Source: Rostratula benghalensis
Taxonomy: Eukaryota; Chordata; Aves; Charadriiformes; Rostratulidae
DNA length: 64,000 bases
NCBI GenBank assembly: GCA_013399305.1
Contig: VXAI01000021.1
Coordinates: 2,687,464-2,751,463, forward strand
Direction: 5' to 3'
Of this stretch, positions 25,219-38,093 are shown one piece after another. The notes under the pieces were generated by a model. The model saw only the letters and a program-made list of their open reading frames with translations. It ran no database searches and had not been told where the DNA came from. Every line of letters begins with the position of its first letter. Within the stretch, counting starts at the first letter, position 1. The position numbers and the translations under genes are program-made.

Positions 25219-28200
25219 CAGGTCTGAGGCACCAGCAACCAAAAGAGGTAAGGAAGACTGTGTCTGAAACAGCAGTGGAGCTATGTGAATCTTTAGGTTG
25301 GTAAATTAAAAAACAGAACAAAACCAAAAATCCTCAAACCGCTTGTGCAAACAGTAGGCCGAGATACAAGAGGAGTAGATCTTGTTCCTGGTGCTGTTGC
25401 TAATGTTGTAGTTGATATGAGACAAATTACCTCCATCATGTGTTCCTCCCTGTTCCATTTGAAAAATTGAGATAATAATACATGATCTCCTTTTTCTGGA
25501 CTGGCCTTGGTCTGGAGGTGTGCAAAAGGAGCCATGGGGTTTGGACTGACTGGGTGCCATTCAAAAGGAAAACTCTGGCTTTTTGTGAGGCCAGATGCCA
25601 TTCCAGCCAAAGAGCCAAGAGTGAAAAAGTAAGATTTTTATCATTGGTCTGAAAATCCCAGACCTCTTTCAGCTCCAAGACTTCCCAGAACAAGTAGCTC
25701 CAAAGTTGGAGAAATAGGATTGTAATCCAAGGTGCAAAATGTAGGATTTTCACACTAGGTATGTACAAAACCAGTTTATACTTAAAAAGTCTTTTTTTGT
25801 TTCTTTTTTTTTCATTTTGCTTTATATGCACGCACACACATTTGAGCAATTGGGAAATTAAGACATGGAAAGAGCATGGTATCTGCCTGTGTTACCTACT
25901 ATTAGTTGCACAAGAGTGCCAGGAATAGAAACCTTGTCAGAGTTTCAGGTCAAGTCACAGATAAAACTTGTCCCTCTGCCTTTCCTTTAATTGTTGTTTT
26001 TTTCAGCTCTTTTGTGTAGTTACTGCCTGTGTTCACTGAGATGTCCGTGTCCCAGCCCTCTCCATCACAGTAGGGTCACAGGGGGGTGGATTGTCAGAAG
26101 AGGGTGGAAGCATGGCCCCACAGTGTGGCATAAACAATGGCTTCTGAGAGTTGCTGGGAGCGTGGCAGGACCTGCAGAATTAATATGCTATCTGGAAAAT
26201 ACAAAATGTATCTCTGTTCTTCCTTTAGGCTCTGTTTGTTCTCAGGGCAAAGCATTGCCTGCAAATAACTGTTTGTGGTGGTGTATGTCACTCCTAGGTG
26301 TATTGCCTGAAGGAGGCAGCTTGTCTAGGACACAGACGAACAGCATTGCGTGGCTGAAAGTGGTAGCAGACTGTGTCCTCCCAGCGAAGTCATGGTGTCC
26401 TTAGGGAACCCTTATAACTGTTGTTATTTGTAGTTGGTTGGGGTTTTTTCTGTGCTAAGAATTAAGCACAGCAAATTTTAGCTATGAAATTCTGTGGTGA
26501 GTTTCAAGACAGTTGTAGGTGATTTGCTTGGCTTTGCTTTGACAAATCGTTTTGGAGAACAGCTGCACCTAGGATAAGGGCAGATCATTGTCTTTACTTA
26601 CTACCTGGGGAGCAGACTGTCTGCAACTGTGCAACTATTGCTAGGGTCAAAATATAGAGGGTAAATCCTACTCAAGCAGCAAGCTTATTAATTTGCCTAG
26701 CATAAAGTGTTTTACCAAATAATCGTTGGGGTTTCCTTCCCTCCCCTCCACCCACAATTGTATTTAATCACTTTCAATTCCTACTGTTCTGGTACAGAGC
26801 CAGATGAATTGAGGATGTTAGGGCTTTTTTTGGAGCAAAACCAGTACTTTGTGCTTTAGTGGACTCTTCCTGCTCTCCTGGCTCCTTCACAGCTGATCTG
26901 CAGGGCCAAACAGAGCTAGCAGCAACCAGGTGCAGTGCTCCAAGCTGCCATTCACCATCCTCCCAGGAGAAGTTTGATTCGAGAAAGGACAAGCTATTTT
27001 TTTGCTTCATCTTAATTGATGAGTACCAGGGGTTTGTCCAGGCTATGCAAAATTGTTTTTGTGCTATTTGCTCTGTGTAGTTATCTTCCAGGTTTTGTTG
27101 TGGTTCTGTTGATTTACCTGTTTTACGACACCTGCCAAAATTCTGTTTCAAATTCTGTGTGTATGTCTTCAGGCCAAGTTCCATGACAGTAATATCACAG
27201 GCAAGATGTTTAAAGAAGCACCAAGGTGCTGTGTTTGTACTTAGACCTGATTTTGCTCTCTCAGTGCTCAGATTCACATACCTGAGTGTACCTGCTACGT
27301 ATGATTTTATGCTCACCTATCCCTTTTCTAGTTGAATTTCTATTTGTGGGCTTCTTAAGGCAAAACCATGCATTTATTTTTCTGTCTTTGTACAGGGCCT
27401 AGTGTGGTAGGGTGCTGGTTCATGGGTAAGTGTGGACTAAAGACTTTATCGCAGCAGTGTATGCATGCAGGTGGAAACTACCCTTTGAAAATTTGGCTCA
27501 GAAATGGTATATCAATTACAAATTGAGTGTACGTGTGCATTTTGTTGCATGCAGGGAAGGTTTTGACAATTGTTGAAACTGTGAGGAGAAAAATTGGTTT
27601 TATTCCCAGGTTTGGAGGTGACTTGAAAGGATTTATGTTGAAATAAAGATCTTGCTGTGCAGATACTTCAATTAATGAGTTCAGTCAGGAATCATAGCTG
27701 CAATACTTGGAATTGGAGGCAAGGTTTTGATCGTGACTCACCTTGCAGGGCCTCTCCACGCTGCCCTCCTTGAGAAAGTGGAAATCTGGAAAAGAAGAAT
27801 TTGTGTGACCTTTCATTACCAAGCTGGCACTAGAAATTGGCACTAGCTAGCCCCTGCTGTTGAAAAAGGCCTGAAGAATCAGCACAGTCTTTTGTGCTCA
27901 GTTGGTGCTAGTTCAGGTCACACGTGTGTAGTAGCTGTGTCCAAAGGGAAAAAGCAAAACAATAAACATGATTTTAGCATGGAGTGTGGTAGAAATGAGA
28001 AGGCCAGGGAGCATCAGGCAAGTTTGTCCTTTGGTGACCCTCTAGATTTCAAAAGTTTTGAGTGGGAGCATCGTTTGGAGCTTGCAGAGAATCCAGTCTT
28101 ACTAGAAGAACTGTTTTGGCTTTCGCCTCTTCTACGTGAATTTCATGATGGGTTTCTATGAAAAGCACACATAGCTCCTGCATTGAAGCATGCGGTTACA

Positions 28201-30944
28201 AAGTTCAACAGAAGCAGTATCTAGGTGTTCCAAATTTTTTTGTGAAAACTGGAGAAAGATAAGGGGACTGTCAGTGGATAGTAGATGAACTTTGAGGGGA
28301 AAAACCCCACAGTTGTAACTGAAAGGTAAAGGAAATTTGGCTTGGGTTTTCAGCCTTCAGTCAAGCTACTGTTTCTTTTCTCAATAGTCTCTTTCTTTGA
28401 GCTTTTCCAGAGTTACTGTTTCTTTTAATTTAATCTATTGTTGCACACAATATTGAATAGCAAGTGAAAATTTTCAAAATGTTTTTGAGAAAATTGTAAG
28501 AAGTTATCCTAGAGTCTGTAACCCAAGGGCATCATGGGTCCCTGATGTAAAGAAAGTGCAAGACCTTTGGGAAGTAATAACTGTCTGGTGTCTGTTTGTA
28601 CCAGGTTTGACCTACAAAGGGAAATGCTAGGACCCTTTCTGGAAAGTTAAAGTTATCCATGCTCTAATAACTTACTGAATACTCACATGTAAGGTAAACC
28701 TTCTAATACTGATTTTATTCAGAACCAGAAACCTGGAAAGAACAACATGTTCCTAAACAGTAATCTTGAATGACACTTAAATTTTTAATGGCATTAAACT
28801 ATATTGTAAATGGTTAAGAATGAAAGAAACAACCAATTGGTAATGTAGGCCTTGAGCAAAGTACAATATAAGAAGCACTGAAAAAATGTTTCTCTGCATG
28901 ATTAAGAGAGTCTGCTTTGCTGGGTTGATTTATTGGCTGGTTGAATGAATTCATTAATTGTGTATGACTACTTTTACTGCTGGGTGGTCATTTTTCATTT
29001 CAGATTTCATTACTGGATGAGATTTTTGTAGGGATGTTCTTACCATTCAAAATTAAATACATGGAAATGTTAGGGAGGCTCAGCCCTCCCTTTTTATATC
29101 GATATTTTTTCATACTATGGTTTTATAAACTGCAGAAAAATTCACTTAGGCTGCAATAACCTAGGTTTTTTGGTTTTTTCTGCATGGGCTCATTACTTGG
29201 ACACAAAGGTTTCTCCTTTCTGCAATATATGCCACGTTCCATGTTACATTTTTTAAGATAGTGCTGTAGTAGTATAAAGCCTCTTTTAATTGGATTATGA
29301 AGAAGGAGACAGAGATTTGTTTCCAAAACACTTTAGATGTATATAAAATGCTCAACATCCAAACACCATTGTAGCTACATTTATAGAATGAGAAGTCTTG
29401 ATAAGCAGATGAACGAGAGGTAAGTATAGCTAACATTTGTCAGAAAACAAATGATTTAGGAGAGATCCTAAAGCATCTTGGCTTGTAGTTGGAACACTGA
29501 TTTTTATAGGGAAAGACTCATTTCCTGGACAGCTTGCAAACAGTACGGTCTGCAACGCTCCTCTCTTTAAGGATCTTTATGTTTTTAGCTGCATAGAGAA
29601 GCAGCGCTTAAAGAAGCATTTCATACCACTGTTGTCTACAGCTAAAGCCAGCTAAAGATGCTGTTCCAGGGCATGGTCCATCTCCCAGAAGGCAACAGAG
29701 CAGAACCTCTGTGGCCTTGCCAGTCCTTCTAGCCAGAGGGCAGTAATCCCTGTATGAGCTCTGGGTCCACAAGAACTGTGGTGTGGCGATAGCTATTAGG
29801 AATGTATTTAATTCTAAAGTATGCACCTAAAAGTGAGAACAAAAGAGAGTATAGGGAAATTCTTAGGTGCTTCCTTTTCTTTCTTATCCCACATCTTGGG
29901 TTGTGCTTCTGCAAGTAGAAGGAAGAGCTGTTAAAGACCATAGGGTGAGGAATATATCATCCCTTCTCTCCCTCTCAGTCTTGACTTATGCTGACCTCCG
30001 ATCCTTGTAATTGTGTGGCAGATGGGCTGAGTGAATCCTCAAGTCAGCTTTGTAGCAGAAGAGACTACTGTGTTATTTTGACAAATCTGTTCTTGCCTGT
30101 GGGTTCTGACACTTCCAATATTACTTCATGTGTTTTCTGTGAGAACAATCTCTGCCTATGCAATACAAAGTAAAGGTCTTGTGAGGAAAGAAGGTCAATG
30201 AGGTAACTCTTACCCTCCCATAAACATGGGTGGGATGGGCAGGAGTCTGGTAGGAAGCACTGGTCCTGTTCGCTGTTCTGGTTCTGTTCTGTGTCAACAA
30301 GCTATAATTACTAATCACTCATGACCATTTTTACAGGGTTTATTTTTTCCTCTTATTTTCACCCTGCTGATATATATCTGTGATGTCAAACTTTCATTTA
30401 CATTTACTGTCCAAAATTGGAGTAATGGTCCATGTTTCTCTTTGTCAGCCACTCTGTGCATTGTTGCGGTGTATGTGCACGTCTGGGGATAGTTTATTAT
30501 GCAGAATAAACCATATAGCAGAAAGGGTGAGATTTGTATAATGCTTTGTTTCTAAAGCTGTCATCTGATAATCTGTAGTATTTATAATGTTTATTCAGGC
30601 AAATAAGCTTTATCTTGGTATTCATATACTTAGGTAACAAAAGAGCAAAGACATAAAGGATGACAACTGATCTGAACCTAACTGGTAAATACAGTGACAG
30701 TGCCATCCTATTTTTATCCAGAGTTTCATCCTGCTCTAGGATCTGTTAAGTGACCTTCACTCCATAATTTGAGGCACACTAATTTGGACAAAGGCAGGAA
30801 TGACTCTCACTAGTGTAGGGCTAATCAGAGTGAGTTTGAGTCGAACCAGTACCATCCTCCCAGCAAAGAAACATATCATGAATAGTTAGTTTCAGCAGAG
30901 GGCCTAGCAGCTGGCCTTGAAGAACATGAAATTTTTTATATTCT
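25219..30944. other. Unique non-coding DNA right of the LTR
   Basis: No CR1 or clear LTR internal sequence is seen. The minus-strand frame 27316-26774 (180 codons) begins at GTG, has no recognised domain and no supporting splice signals. The + frame from an ATG at 27979 to a stop at 28161 has a protein-like composition but no identifiable family. Both are most likely chance. Confidence 0.5.
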
Positions 30945-31410
30945 GGATGAGAGGATTAAGACTGGAAATGTCAAAGCTTCTTTTGGAGAGTAAGTCTTAT
31001 GAGGAAAGGCTGAAGGAGCTGAGGTTGTTCAGCCTGGAGAAGAGGAGGCTGAGGGGGAGACATTATTACTCTCTACAACTACCTGAAAGGAGATTCTAGA
31101 GAGGTGGGGATTGGTCTCTTCTCCCAAGTCACAGGCAATAGGACAAGAGGAAATGGCTTCCAGTTGTGTCAGAGAAGGTTTAGATTGGAAATGAGGAAAA
31201 ATTTTTACACTGAAAGGGTTATTAAGCACTGGAACAGGCTGCCCAGGGAGGTGGTTGAGGCACCGTCCCTGGGGGTATTTAAAAGATGAGTTGACATAGT
31301 GCTTAGTGACATGGTTTAGTGATGGGATGTTGTTTTTTATCAGTTAGGTTGATGGTTGGACAAGATGATCTCAAAGGTCCCTTACAACCTGTCAATTCTA
31401 TGATTCTATG
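30945..31410 (+). mobile_element. CR1 LINE 3' fragment, sense
   Basis: The diagnostic CR1 3' blocks appear in order: GAGGAAAGGCTGAAGGAGCT, TTCAGCCTGGAGAAGAGGAG, CTACAACTACCTGAAAGG, CACTGGAACAGGCTGCCCAG, then GGACAAGATGATCTCAAAGG and the terminal CTATGATTCTATG at 31410. Only the 3' part is present (5' truncation near 30945-30985, edge uncertain), as is usual for CR1. The tail type (GTGCTTAGTGACATGGTTTA) marks a subfamily different from the elements at 6.6, 37 and 43 kb. Confidence 0.93.
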
Positions 31411-31490
31411 AACATATTTAGCATGTGTGTGAGTATAAATGTGTGCATGCATATAACCTACACACACAGATGCATATGTGCACATACGGT
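31411..31490 (+). repeat. Degenerate TG/CA-rich microsatellite after a CR1 tail
   Basis: Directly after the CR1 terminus there is an imperfect TG-rich half (GCATGTGTGTGAG at 31421) and a CA-rich half (CTACACACACAGATGC, ending near 31473). They could pair as an imperfect stem. It probably arose by decay of a simple repeat seeded next to the insertion. Confidence 0.55.
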
Positions 31491-33287
31491 AAAGAGGGCT
31501 CAGATTCATGAGCTCTAAGATGCTAAATTCGTTTTGTTAGTATTCATTTGGTTTTGTTATGGTGAATACTTGATGTTCCTGACAGGTTTTCTGTCTCTAA
31601 CCTGAGATGAGATCTTACTTGCAGCACATGAGGTCCCTGTCACCCCTTGATGCCCCTGGTTTGGAGCAGCGCTGGAATGTAGCAGCAAGGAGCAGATGTC
31701 CCTGCTGTTCTCCAGCTGCTGCCTCCATTACCCAGCCCCCTGGCTGTTTGATTGCTGGTTTGGGGTGAAGGACTAGAATACTAATAAGAGAACATGGCTT
31801 TCAGTAAGTTTGACAAATAAATACATCATTTTCTGCAGCTGTCTTGATATGACCTCACTTGCCCTTAGCAGCAAAAAGCCCTGTTTAATGCCTGTTATTT
31901 TCCACTCTTCTTCTAATAGCTGTCTTGACCCCCTGAAGGGTATCAGCCACCTTCTTATGGACTAAAGAGCACTGATTTTTGTCTTGGTTCTAGGCAACTC
32001 GACTACATTAGGGAACATCTCTAGAAACTTGAGCAGCTTTAAGGTTATTGGATCCTGCAGCCAGAATGTGGTGAGTCAGCAGTAAGGATAGGAGAAGTTT
32101 GGTTATTTCCTCCTCTTCACTGCAACTGCAGCGTGTCACTACATACATTTCCCTCCTGTTGAGTAGGTTTTCATGTCAGTTGCTTATAAAAATATTTATT
32201 CAGTTGAGAGCTGTCTGTAATTTTGGACTGCTTATGAGGCTTTTTTCTTAATATCGTCATAATAGGGGAACTGCAGAAATGGTAAAGATGTAGGCCTTGG
32301 CATAATGCCTTGACTTACAGGGTGTGTAATGATGTCAGGAGAGCTGTACCCCTTCTAAGTCAGAGTACTGTGAGGAAAAAGATGATATGGAAAAATGAGA
32401 CAGATTCTCTTCACAACTGCCAAAATCAGGGGCGGAACGGAGCTTTCACAGATACCTGCCATATAAGGAATGGTTTTGGAGCTCTTTTGGATTGTTTCTG
32501 GCTAACTTATCACCTAATCCAGTGTGAAAAAAGGAGAGAGACTGGGCTCAACTTCAATTCCTATGCATAGAGGGATAACTTAATGACAGTTTGCTTTGTG
32601 TTTGTGGGAGGTAAGCCAGATTTATCATGCGTTTTTGTGGGATTTTTTTTAGTTGAAGTTTCTGCTATGATCTCTCTTTTTACACTTGGAAATAAGTTAC
32701 AGCCTTTAGTTAAAAACAAACTAACAAAAATCCCCTGCTCCACACTAAAAATTATATATTTCAGAAAACTCGTATTTCTACTTCCTTTTCTGTTTCTTTG
32801 TTCCAATATTCCATTTATTCTAACGGAAGGAAGTTTCTGGGCAAGCCACATGTTATGATGGCTTTGTGCTGTTGTTACCGGAGTTTCCTTCAAGAAAACT
32901 GCTGACACAAGGAACTATCCCTTCTGTAGGCCTGTAGGGAACGAACAAGCCACATGCTCAGTGATGAGTCCAGGATGGTGGCACCCTGCAGGATAAGATG
33001 AGAATGATCTTTGATGTTGTGTTCCCAAAGCTCATGGCAAAGCTTGCTTCATCTCAGAAACTTCAGCAGGGTGACAGGAAGAACAAGGAGGAGCTGAGAC
33101 CATTACCTAAAATTACCTTATATTTTTAATTGTTAAAATTGTACCGTGGCAAGAACAAACTGTACTGTGAAAAATGAGGCTATACTATTAAAACAGTCTC
33201 TATGTGATGACCACTTGAGGGAGCATTCATCTGTGTGACAGGTTTAAAATCTATAAGAAGTTTGTTTCCAAACTTTAAGGAAGACTT
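31491..33287. other. Unique non-coding DNA between CR1 copies
   Basis: A modestly G+C-richer patch lies at about 31620-31760, without CpG clustering. Overlapping opposite-strand frames at 32561-32908 are typical of chance. No gene or repeat family is recognised. Confidence 0.5.
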
Positions 33288-33763
33288 GTGCTGGATCATG
33301 TCCAGAGTAGAGCTACCAAGCTTGTGAGGGAGCTAGAGAACAAGTCATATGAGGAAAGGTTGAGGGAACTGGGCATGTTTAGTTTGGAGAAGAGGAGGCT
33401 GAGGGGAGACATCATTGCCCTCTACAACTACCTGAAAGGTGGTTGTAGAGAGGTGGGTTCTGGCATCTTCTCCCAAGTGAATAATGACAGGACTAGGGGA
33501 AATGGTCTGAAGTTGCAGCAGGGGAGGTTTAGTCTGGATATTAGGAAGGATTACTTTACTGAAGAGTGGTCAGGCACTGGAAGAGCCTGCCCAGGGAGGT
33601 GGTTGAGTCACCATTCATGGAGGTATTTAAGAAACGTGTAGATGTGGCACTTCAGATGTAGTGGCATGCTCTAGTGGCTGAGATTGTGGTGTGGGTTGTG
33701 TTTTTATGTATGGTTGGACTTGGTGATCTCAGAGGTCATTTACAACTGTGACAAATCTGTGAA
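33288..33763 (+). mobile_element. CR1 LINE 3' fragment, sense
   Basis: CR1 3' blocks are present: TATGAGGAAAGGTTGAGGGA, TTTGGAGAAGAGGAGGCTGA, CTACAACTACCTGAAAGG, then GAAGAGCCTGCCCAGGGAGG and a diverged terminus near TTTACAACTGTGACAAATC. The layout matches the copy at 30945-31410 (same subfamily type). The final octamer repeats are decayed, suggesting a somewhat older copy. The 117-codon open frame over 33288-33641 is CR1 3' sequence, not a host gene. Confidence 0.92.
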
Positions 33764-33851
33764 GACCAAACAATGGTGTGTCCCCAGAGTGGGAGCCCAC
33801 TTGTTTTGTGCTCATTCTGAATTTCAGATATTCATTTTTGTCTTGCAATTT

Positions 33852-34198
33852 ATGACCTTATTAATGCTTATAAGCATCTCAAAGGGTGGGCTGAAGGAGG
33901 ATGGAGCCATACTCTTTCCAGTGGTTCCCAATGACAGGACGAGGGGCAGTGGGCACAAGCTGCAACGTAGGAAGTTCCATTCAAATATGAGGAAAAAACT
34001 TCTGTATAGGTGACAGAGGGTGACAGAGCACTGGAACAGGCTGCCCAGGAAGGTTGTGGAGTTCCCATTCTCTGGAGACCTTCAAGCCCTGCCTGGATGC
34101 AGTCCTGAGTGATGTGCTGAAGGCAATCCTGCTTTAGCAGGGGAGTTGGACTAGATGATCTCTAGAGGTCCCTTCCAACTCTGACAATTCCATGATTT
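33852..34198 (+). mobile_element. CR1 LINE 3' fragment, sense, different subfamily
   Basis: The CR1 3' sequence of another type contains AAGGAGGATGGAGCCATACT, CCAATGACAGGACGAGGGGC, AGCACTGGAACAGGCTGCCC and CTAGATGATCTCTAGAGGTC, and ends with decayed octamers near CAATTCCATGATTTCC. The CCTGCTTTAGCAGGGGAGTTGG tail segment differs from the neighbour 88 bp upstream. The two are therefore separate insertions in the same orientation, not a duplication. Confidence 0.93.
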
Positions 34199-37050
34199 CC
34201 AGTGTGTAACAGTTAAAGCTGTGTCCTTCCCACATGCTTGTAATTTTTAAATTGGGGCTACAGCACAATTTCAAATGCCTAGGCTATAGGTTTCCATGTA
34301 ACTTTCATGAAGAGTTCTTTCAATCCTCAAAATCCTCTTCAGGGTGCTGCAGATAAGTTAACAGCAACCAGACAATACTAACAAAGTTCTGTTTGGGAGG
34401 CCAACACTCTGACATCTGCAGATGGTAAAGGAGCAATTGATACTACTCAGAAGCCCAAACAATCAAATAGCTCACTGAAGAGCAGGGACCAATCCCTCCA
34501 CTATGCAATCAGCTTGAACAAATGGAATAGTTGCTGCCAACAGCAATTAAAAATGGATGATGACGATTTAACACAGTATGGACTTCCACTCTGTCCTACA
34601 AGTGTGTTGAGGGAAAAGGTCAAGTCAGCTGAAATAAGCAACATATCTTTGAATTGACAAAAGCTCAACATCTGAGATATAACTCAGAATGGTAATAATG
34701 AAATATCCCAAGTTAACAGTTGCAGGTTATTAACAGTAATGAGTGTCCGCTTAGTAAGTACACTCAGCCTCACAATTGATTTTCTTTATGTGAACCTCAA
34801 TATTGTAACTGTATCACTTTATTTTCCTACCAGTCTTGAATTTGAAACTTAGCAGTGTTTCCTACTCTTAGACACAAGCCTCTTGGGAGATTAACAGCCA
34901 TAGCATATTGATCATCACCATTTAATTGGGACTTGCCTCTCCTCTCTCGTTGTGCTGCTCCTTCTTGGGCAGCTTCCTTTGTGTTCATCTGGCAAGTTAA
35001 TGGTCCAAGAATCCAGTGCAGGCTCCTGGAGAAACCTCCTAGGTTTTTACAGATCTCAAGTAGCTATCTAATAGGACTGAATTTTGCTGTATCTCCGAGA
35101 CCAAATATGCCTTCTTAATTGAAGATAATGGCTTTGACTGATGAGAATAACATGAAAACAAAATAATAATAGTGACTCACACTAACATTACAAGTAGCTC
35201 CCTTGTTTACAAGCTTCATTTGGCTTGCTTTATTCTTTCATCAGGTCATTGTTCCCAGAAGCAACTAACAGTTTTGGGAATCCCTCGGTTTTTTGTTACA
35301 AGAGTTAGTAATGGCCAGTGAAGGTGCCTGATGTAAGAGAGCAGGAGGGGTCTGTCTTAAAGCTGTAGTCAAATTGGGCACCAAAAATAGCTATTTAATT
35401 TTTAAAATGTCACTTGACCTTATGGTGCATCCAATTCTGAACATGAATTAAGTGTTTATTTGTGTACTTTCATGCACACACATGTGGATCAACAGAAGTC
35501 ACACCTCTGCATGCACATAGACACACTGACTCGTGGAGATGAACTTTTTAATTAAGCATTTGTAACATTGTATTCTAATTACCTTTCTTGTGTTTAGTTA
35601 TTGTACTTCTGTTTTCAAAGGCAGTAGTGAAGATAGAGAAGTTTGTCCTTGTGCTTTATAAATTGAATTGTTTCCACTCCCAATGTGGCTTGTTTACTTG
35701 TATGATACACCTGGAAGACAATAGGTTTTTTCTTCCTTTCAGTTTCAGCTAATTTCATGGACTAATGTAACTGGTGTATTTATAGGTGAGATAATAATTT
35801 ACATGGCCCATAAAGAGGTAACATTCATGATTTTCTAGCATATGAATCCCTCCTTTCTGGTTTTCATTTTGGAATGGTACTTGTATTGGCAAACCCTTAG
35901 CTGCCAACTTTTGTTGCAGGATTTGTATAAATGTTAAGTGCATTTCAGTGTGAAGTTTAACTTTTTCTAGCTCAGGTTCAAAGCAGTTTATCCAAGGAAA
36001 AAAAAAGACCCTTGTTATCTTGTCCATTCTCTGTGGGCCTTATTGCAGTTCTGTGCGTGCACAGCAGCTGTGAATTGGCAAGATGTTCCTAAGTGACTGG
36101 TTTGATAAAAACCATGGGATATTGTAGAATTATTTTTGTCTAGGTACAAGGAATGGATTTTCTGCTTGAGAATAATCTATGTAAAAAATAATTTCCTTAA
36201 AATCCATAGGCAGTCTCAAACCTATCTACAATGAGAATAAGGAAGCTAGCAAACAAGATTGACAAAAGACTTACGGGCTCCAGAGGTCACAGAAGCCAGA
36301 TCTTAGTTCTATAAAGACTTTTCTGTTTGCCAAAAGGAAAAAGCAGGAGCATGATTGTCTTTATTGAGTATCTTTTCAAAAGAGACTTCTTTTTTGGTAA
36401 CTGATTATAACACACATTACAAGTGAAATCTGGTATCTCAAGCTCATGGCAGAACAAAGGCCAAGAAAAGTAATTACTCCATTCTTGAGATTCAGGTCTT
36501 GGAGAAATTGCCAAAGTTAGGAAGGGCAGTCGATTTAATTGCTTGCAAAGGTTATAGGTGATTCTTCTCTGATTGGAAGGCTGGAATTCAATTTAGAGTG
36601 ATGCATGATGTTACCTTGCAAAACTCTTAGTGCAGGTTATTGATAGGCATATGAGGATATGGGGTCTTTCTAGCTCTGCTCAGAAGGAAAGGACCCCACA
36701 AACAGCCTACTTGCCTGTCAGTGGGGAGTCAAAATTCAACACGTTGGTTGCAAAATGTAGGTGTTCAGGTAGAAATCAGCCTGCCAGGAAGAGGGCAATA
36801 TGGTTCTATTTTATCACACCTTATGATAGTATTTGATTATTCATGATAAATCCTTCAGGATTTATAAATTTAAAATGTATGTATTTTCATGAAGGACAAA
36901 AGATACCTCAATTTTAAGAGACTGAGACAGGAAACAAATTGATAATGGTGATGCAGGAGTATGGAAGTCCTTCCTGCTCCTGCCCATTGGCCACTGGGAG
37001 GGCAGCATGAAGCCTTGGGACAGGCTTGGTCAGAATAGATAAGCAGCTTA
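34199..37050. other. Unique AT-rich non-coding DNA
   Basis: No gene, repeat family or structured RNA recognised. Open frames are all under about 91 codons (35755-36027, minus, unrecognised). Confidence 0.55.
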
Positions 37051-37580
37051 TCATAGAATCATAGAATGGTTTGGGTTGGAAGGGACTTTAAAGATCATCA
37101 AGTTCCAACTCCCCCTTACATGGGCAGGGAGACCTCCTGTTTAGACCAGATTACTCAAAGCCCCATCCAACCTGGCCCTGAATACTTCCAGGGATGAGAC
37201 AGGACAGGACATCCACAACCCCTCTGGTCAACCTGTTCCAGTACCTCACCACCCTCACAGCAAACAATTTCTTCCTAATGTCTACTCTAAATCTACCTTT
37301 TTTCAGTTTTCCTTACCCTATTGCTCTGCTCCCTGATAAAGAATTCTTCCCCATCTCCCCTCTAGGCCCTCATTAAGTGCTGGAAGCCTGCTTTAAGGTC
37401 CCCCTGGAGCCTTCTCTTCTCCAGGCTGAGCAATCCCAACTCTCTCAGCCTGTCTTCATAGGAGAGGTGCTCCAGCCCTCTGATTATCTTTGTGACCCCC
37501 CTCTGGGCTCACTCCAAAAGTTCGATGTCTTTCTTATATTGGGGGCTCTGTAGCTGGATGCTACAGGCTTTTCAGCCAGG
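37051..37580 (-). mobile_element. CR1 LINE 3' fragment, antisense
   Basis: The left edge is the reverse-complemented CR1 terminus TCATAGAATCATAGAATGG, then TTGGGTTGGAAGGGAC. Further reverse-complement blocks follow: CCCCATCCAACCTGGCCCTG, CAACCTGTTCCAGTACCTCA, TCTTCTCCAGGCTGAGCAAT and CTTATATTGGGGGCTC. The 5' truncation is near 37580 and gradual. Subfamily-type differences are shared with the sense copy at 43138-43580, including a near-identical central segment. Confidence 0.95.
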
Positions 37581-38055
37581 CTTGATTGCATTGCTATCTC
37601 CAGAGCAGTGCTACTTACATTTGGGCCTTCTGAGTGTGGCCCCAGCTTCCACCACAAAGCTTGTTAACTGCTGTGCAGTGGAGTGAGCCTGAAGGTCACA
37701 GGTCCAGGTGCTGTCTGATGAGCAGGCAACCGTGGAAAGCAGTCCTGGTATTCCCCATACCAGAGGTTTAAAGGCATTGCCAGGATGAACTTTAGAATAA
37801 CAGAAGAGATGCCTGGTAACAACAAACACTGACAATGCCATTTCTTCTGTGTTTTGATTTTGGTTCTTTTTTTTTTCCTCTTTTCCAAAGGTCCTTAGAC
37901 TTCTGGTTTGTGCCTCAGAATCCCAGAGAGGATCTCAGCTGTTGATAGGGTGGGGTGAAGCTGAAGGACTAGGACATCTAGTGTCTCTTTCTGTACAGAT
38001 GCTGAGATGGTGGCATCAATATATAGTAGAGTCCTCTCTATTCACTTAGAGCTGG
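37581..38055. other. Unique non-coding DNA
   Basis: Nothing recognised beyond a short T9-10 run near 37867-37876. Small overlapping frames on both strands have no recognisable features. Confidence 0.5.
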
Positions 38056-38093
38056 AGCTGTTGACTCCTGCTTAGCAGGAGTTAGTAACAGCT
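38056..38093. repeat. 38-nt imperfect hairpin, two stacked stems
   Basis: An inner palindrome, ACTCCTGCT / AGCAGGAGT around one T, is nested inside AGCTGTT / AACAGCT arms with an asymmetric bulge (G against TAGT). As RNA it would form about 14-16 base pairs. That is shorter than a typical microRNA precursor, so no RNA gene is claimed. Confidence 0.55.

Noticed and set aside
24304..25327. Dense overlapping open frames rich in Pro, Ser and Gly
   Set aside because: They follow from the G+C-rich LTR and the adjoining G tract. Frames overlap on both strands and none encodes a retroviral or host protein.
26774..27316. 180-codon minus-strand open frame
   Set aside because: It begins at a GTG, has no recognisable domain or family and no supporting splice or promoter context. 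One or so frame of this length is expected by chance in AT-rich DNA of this size.
33684..34013. 109-codon open frame
   Set aside because: It spans two CR1 3' ends and the 88-bp gap between them, so it is repeat sequence.
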